NCBI GenBank assembly: GCA_029978815.1
Contig: JAPOIQ010000055.1
Coordinates: 1-7,026 of the forward strand
From: a bacterium
GTDB lineage: Bacteria > Actinomycetota > Acidimicrobiia > Acidimicrobiales > Ilumatobacteraceae
Direction: 5' to 3'
DNA: 7,026 bases
This document shows, piece after piece, positions 5,880 to 7,026 of this stretch (its first letter is position 1; each line of letters begins with the position of its first letter). The translations under genes and the position numbers were made by a program. Under the pieces are notes generated by a model. The model saw nothing but the letters and a program-made list of their open reading frames with translations, was not told the DNA's origin and made no database searches.

Positions 5880-7026
5880 TGACCTGCTCGCCGATTTAGA
5901 TGCTGATCAGCGTCGCGCCGTCACCACCGAGTCGCGCCTGGTCGCCGTTATCGCTGGTGCAGGATCGGGCAAGACACGCGTGCTCACGAGACGAATCGCA
6001 TACCGCATCGCAAGCGAGACCGCTGACCCACGACACACCCTTGCGCTCACCTTCACCCGGGAGGCTGCCGGAGAATTGCGCCGTCGGCTTCGCCAACTCG
6101 GGCTCGGTCAACGAATTGAGGCTGGAACGTTTCACTCGGTTGCTCTTGGCATTCTTCGACAACGCTGGACTGACCAAGGAAAGCGAATTCCAACAATCGT
6201 TGACGATCGGCCTCGACTTGTTGCAGCCGCGCTCAAGAGCCCAAGTGAGCAACTCGATGACGTCATTGCCGAACTCTCCTGGGCGAGTGCCCGTGGCATT
6301 ACGTCTGAGACATACTCGGCCGTTGCTCGCTCGCGACGCCAACCACCTTCGAGGGCAGCCCGCATTATCGAAGCCATGGATGCCTATGAACGCGAGAAGT
6401 CGTCAAGAGGTGTCCTCGACCTTGATGACCTCCTCGTACGTTGCGCAGGAGAACTCGAACGAGACCGAGCGTTCGCCGAAGCGATTCAATGGCGTTTCCG
6501 ACATATCCATGTCGATGAAGCACAGGACCTCACACCAATCCAGCAACGCCTGCTCAGTGCACTTCGCCCTTCATCTGCCGACGACCTCTTCATTGTGGGC
6601 GATCCTGCGCAATCGATCTACGGGTTTAACGGAAGCGACCCTGACCTCCTCGTGGAGGTTTCTGACAGGTTCCCCGGAGTTGAGGTGGTCAGGCTTCCAG
6701 TGAATCATCGCTGCACACCGCAGATCGTTACCACCGGGGTTCATATTCTTGGTCATGCAGAGCTAGATGCCGATCTTCGATCGAGCAGGCCCGATGGCCC
6801 ACTGCCAACCCTCACCGCCTTCGCAGATGAGAACGATGAGGCAAAAGGAATTGCGTACGCGATCGCTCAACGCGGCGACCATGCGATTCGAACTGGCCAG
6901 GTCGCCGTATTGGCCCGGACTCATCAACATTGTGCCCGCATCGAGCAGGCGCTCACGCAGGCTGGCGTGGAGGTCCGGGCTCGGGGGTTTAGGGGAGATT
7001 CGTCGGGACGACGAGCACTCGATCAT
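5869..7026 (+). CDS. UvrD/Rep/PcrA-type SF1A DNA helicase, N-terminal part (3' end outside window)
   Basis: The frame runs for 386 codons without a stop to the right edge, about half of a typical UvrD. These helicases move 3'-5' on single-stranded DNA and act in excision and mismatch repair and replication. Seen in order: Q motif (LDADQRRAV, Q14), Walker A AGAGSGKT (29-36, K35), motif Ia TFTREAAGELR (61-71), motif Ib GTFHSVA (86-92), the helix pair with VLDLDDLLVRC (182-192), Walker B VDEAQD (215-220), motif III VGDPAQSIYGFNGSD (243-257) and motif IV LPVNHRCTPQIV (276-287). The GTG at 5869 is the only start after the in-frame TGA at 5851 that keeps the Q motif. Motif IV has NHRC where UvrD/PcrA have NYRS. 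Domains 2A and 2B and any C-terminal extension (HRDC, zinc motif, nuclease) are outside, so UvrD1, UvrD2, PcrA or another branch cannot be separated. Confidence 0.95.
   Translation, partial: MDPRDLLADLDADQRRAVTTESRLVAVIAGAGSGKTRVLTRRIAYRIASETADPRHTLALTFTREAAGELRRRLRQLGLGQRIEAGTFHSVALGILRQRWTDQGKRIPTIVDDRPRLVAAALKSPSEQLDDVIAELSWASARGITSETYSAVARSRRQPPSRAARIIEAMDAYEREKSSRGVLDLDDLLVRCAGELERDRAFAEAIQWRFRHIHVDEAQDLTPIQQRLLSALRPSSADDLFIVGDPAQSIYGFNGSDPDLLVEVSDRFPGVEVVRLPVNHRCTPQIVTTGVHILGHAELDADLRSSRPDGPLPTLTAFADENDEAKGIAYAIAQRGDHAIRTGQVAVLARTHQHCARIEQALTQAGVEVRARGFRGDSSGRRALDH

Noticed and set aside
5900..6703. A 267-codon open frame on the plus strand starting with ATG
   Set aside because: It overlaps the helicase in another frame. 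The helicase frame carries all SF1A motifs in order, whereas this product is Ser/Arg/Pro-rich with no recognisable domain.
6763..7026. An 87-codon minus-strand open frame running off the right edge
   Set aside because: It is antisense to the helicase, and its product has no recognisable motif or start context.
6958..7026. Possible frameshift near the right end of the helicase, where the sequence becomes less familiar (GFRGDSSGRR)
   Set aside because: The frame stays open, and residues VEVRARG before and RRALDH after both fit the family in the same frame. The variable loop needs no frameshift.

Overview
The window looks like ordinary chromosome from an actinobacterium, most likely in or near the class Acidimicrobiia. 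The reasons are moderate-to-high GC, very tight gene packing, GTG/TTG starts with few Shine-Dalgarno sites, a Thr/Ser/Val-rich lipoprotein linker of the kind seen in that class, and actinobacterial forms of Mfd, a PH-domain membrane protein and a UvrD-type helicase. The class is an inference from style and family resemblance, not from a marker gene. There is no RNA gene, insertion sequence, CRISPR array or prophage. No stretch longer than about 45 bases lacks a gene.

Layout. (1) Bases 1-1499, plus strand: the C-terminal part of the transcription-repair coupling factor Mfd, cut by the left edge. (2) Bases 1510-5845, minus strand: six tightly spaced genes. In transcription order they encode a two-helix PH-domain membrane protein, an alpha/beta hydrolase, an alpha-methylacyl-CoA racemase (family III CoA-transferase fold), a histidine phosphatase, a secreted lipoprotein and a small four-helix membrane protein. 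Gaps are 43, 12, -1, 18 and 7 bases, so the last five at least look like one operon. (3) Bases 5869-7026, plus strand: the N-terminal 386 codons of a UvrD/Rep/PcrA-type helicase, open at the right edge. It is easily missed because it starts with GTG, has no stop in the window, and shares its DNA with a long spurious reading frame.

How the parts relate. Mfd and UvrD-type helicases both act in DNA repair at transcribing genes, and they flank the minus-strand block on the same strand. Inside the block, the hydrolase, racemase and phosphatase suggest acyl or ester metabolism, possibly of 2-methyl-branched acids. The PH-domain protein, lipoprotein and four-helix protein are envelope proteins of unknown role.

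The most interesting part is the 23-base divergent spacer between the PH-domain gene and the helicase. It holds two opposing TANNNT -10-like elements sharing one TA step, each placed so that transcription would begin at or one base before the start codon (leaderless mRNA). A perfect 12-base palindrome covers the helicase start codon. I found no clear evidence of a wholly new defence or mobile system; the window reads as core genome with some uncharacterised envelope genes.
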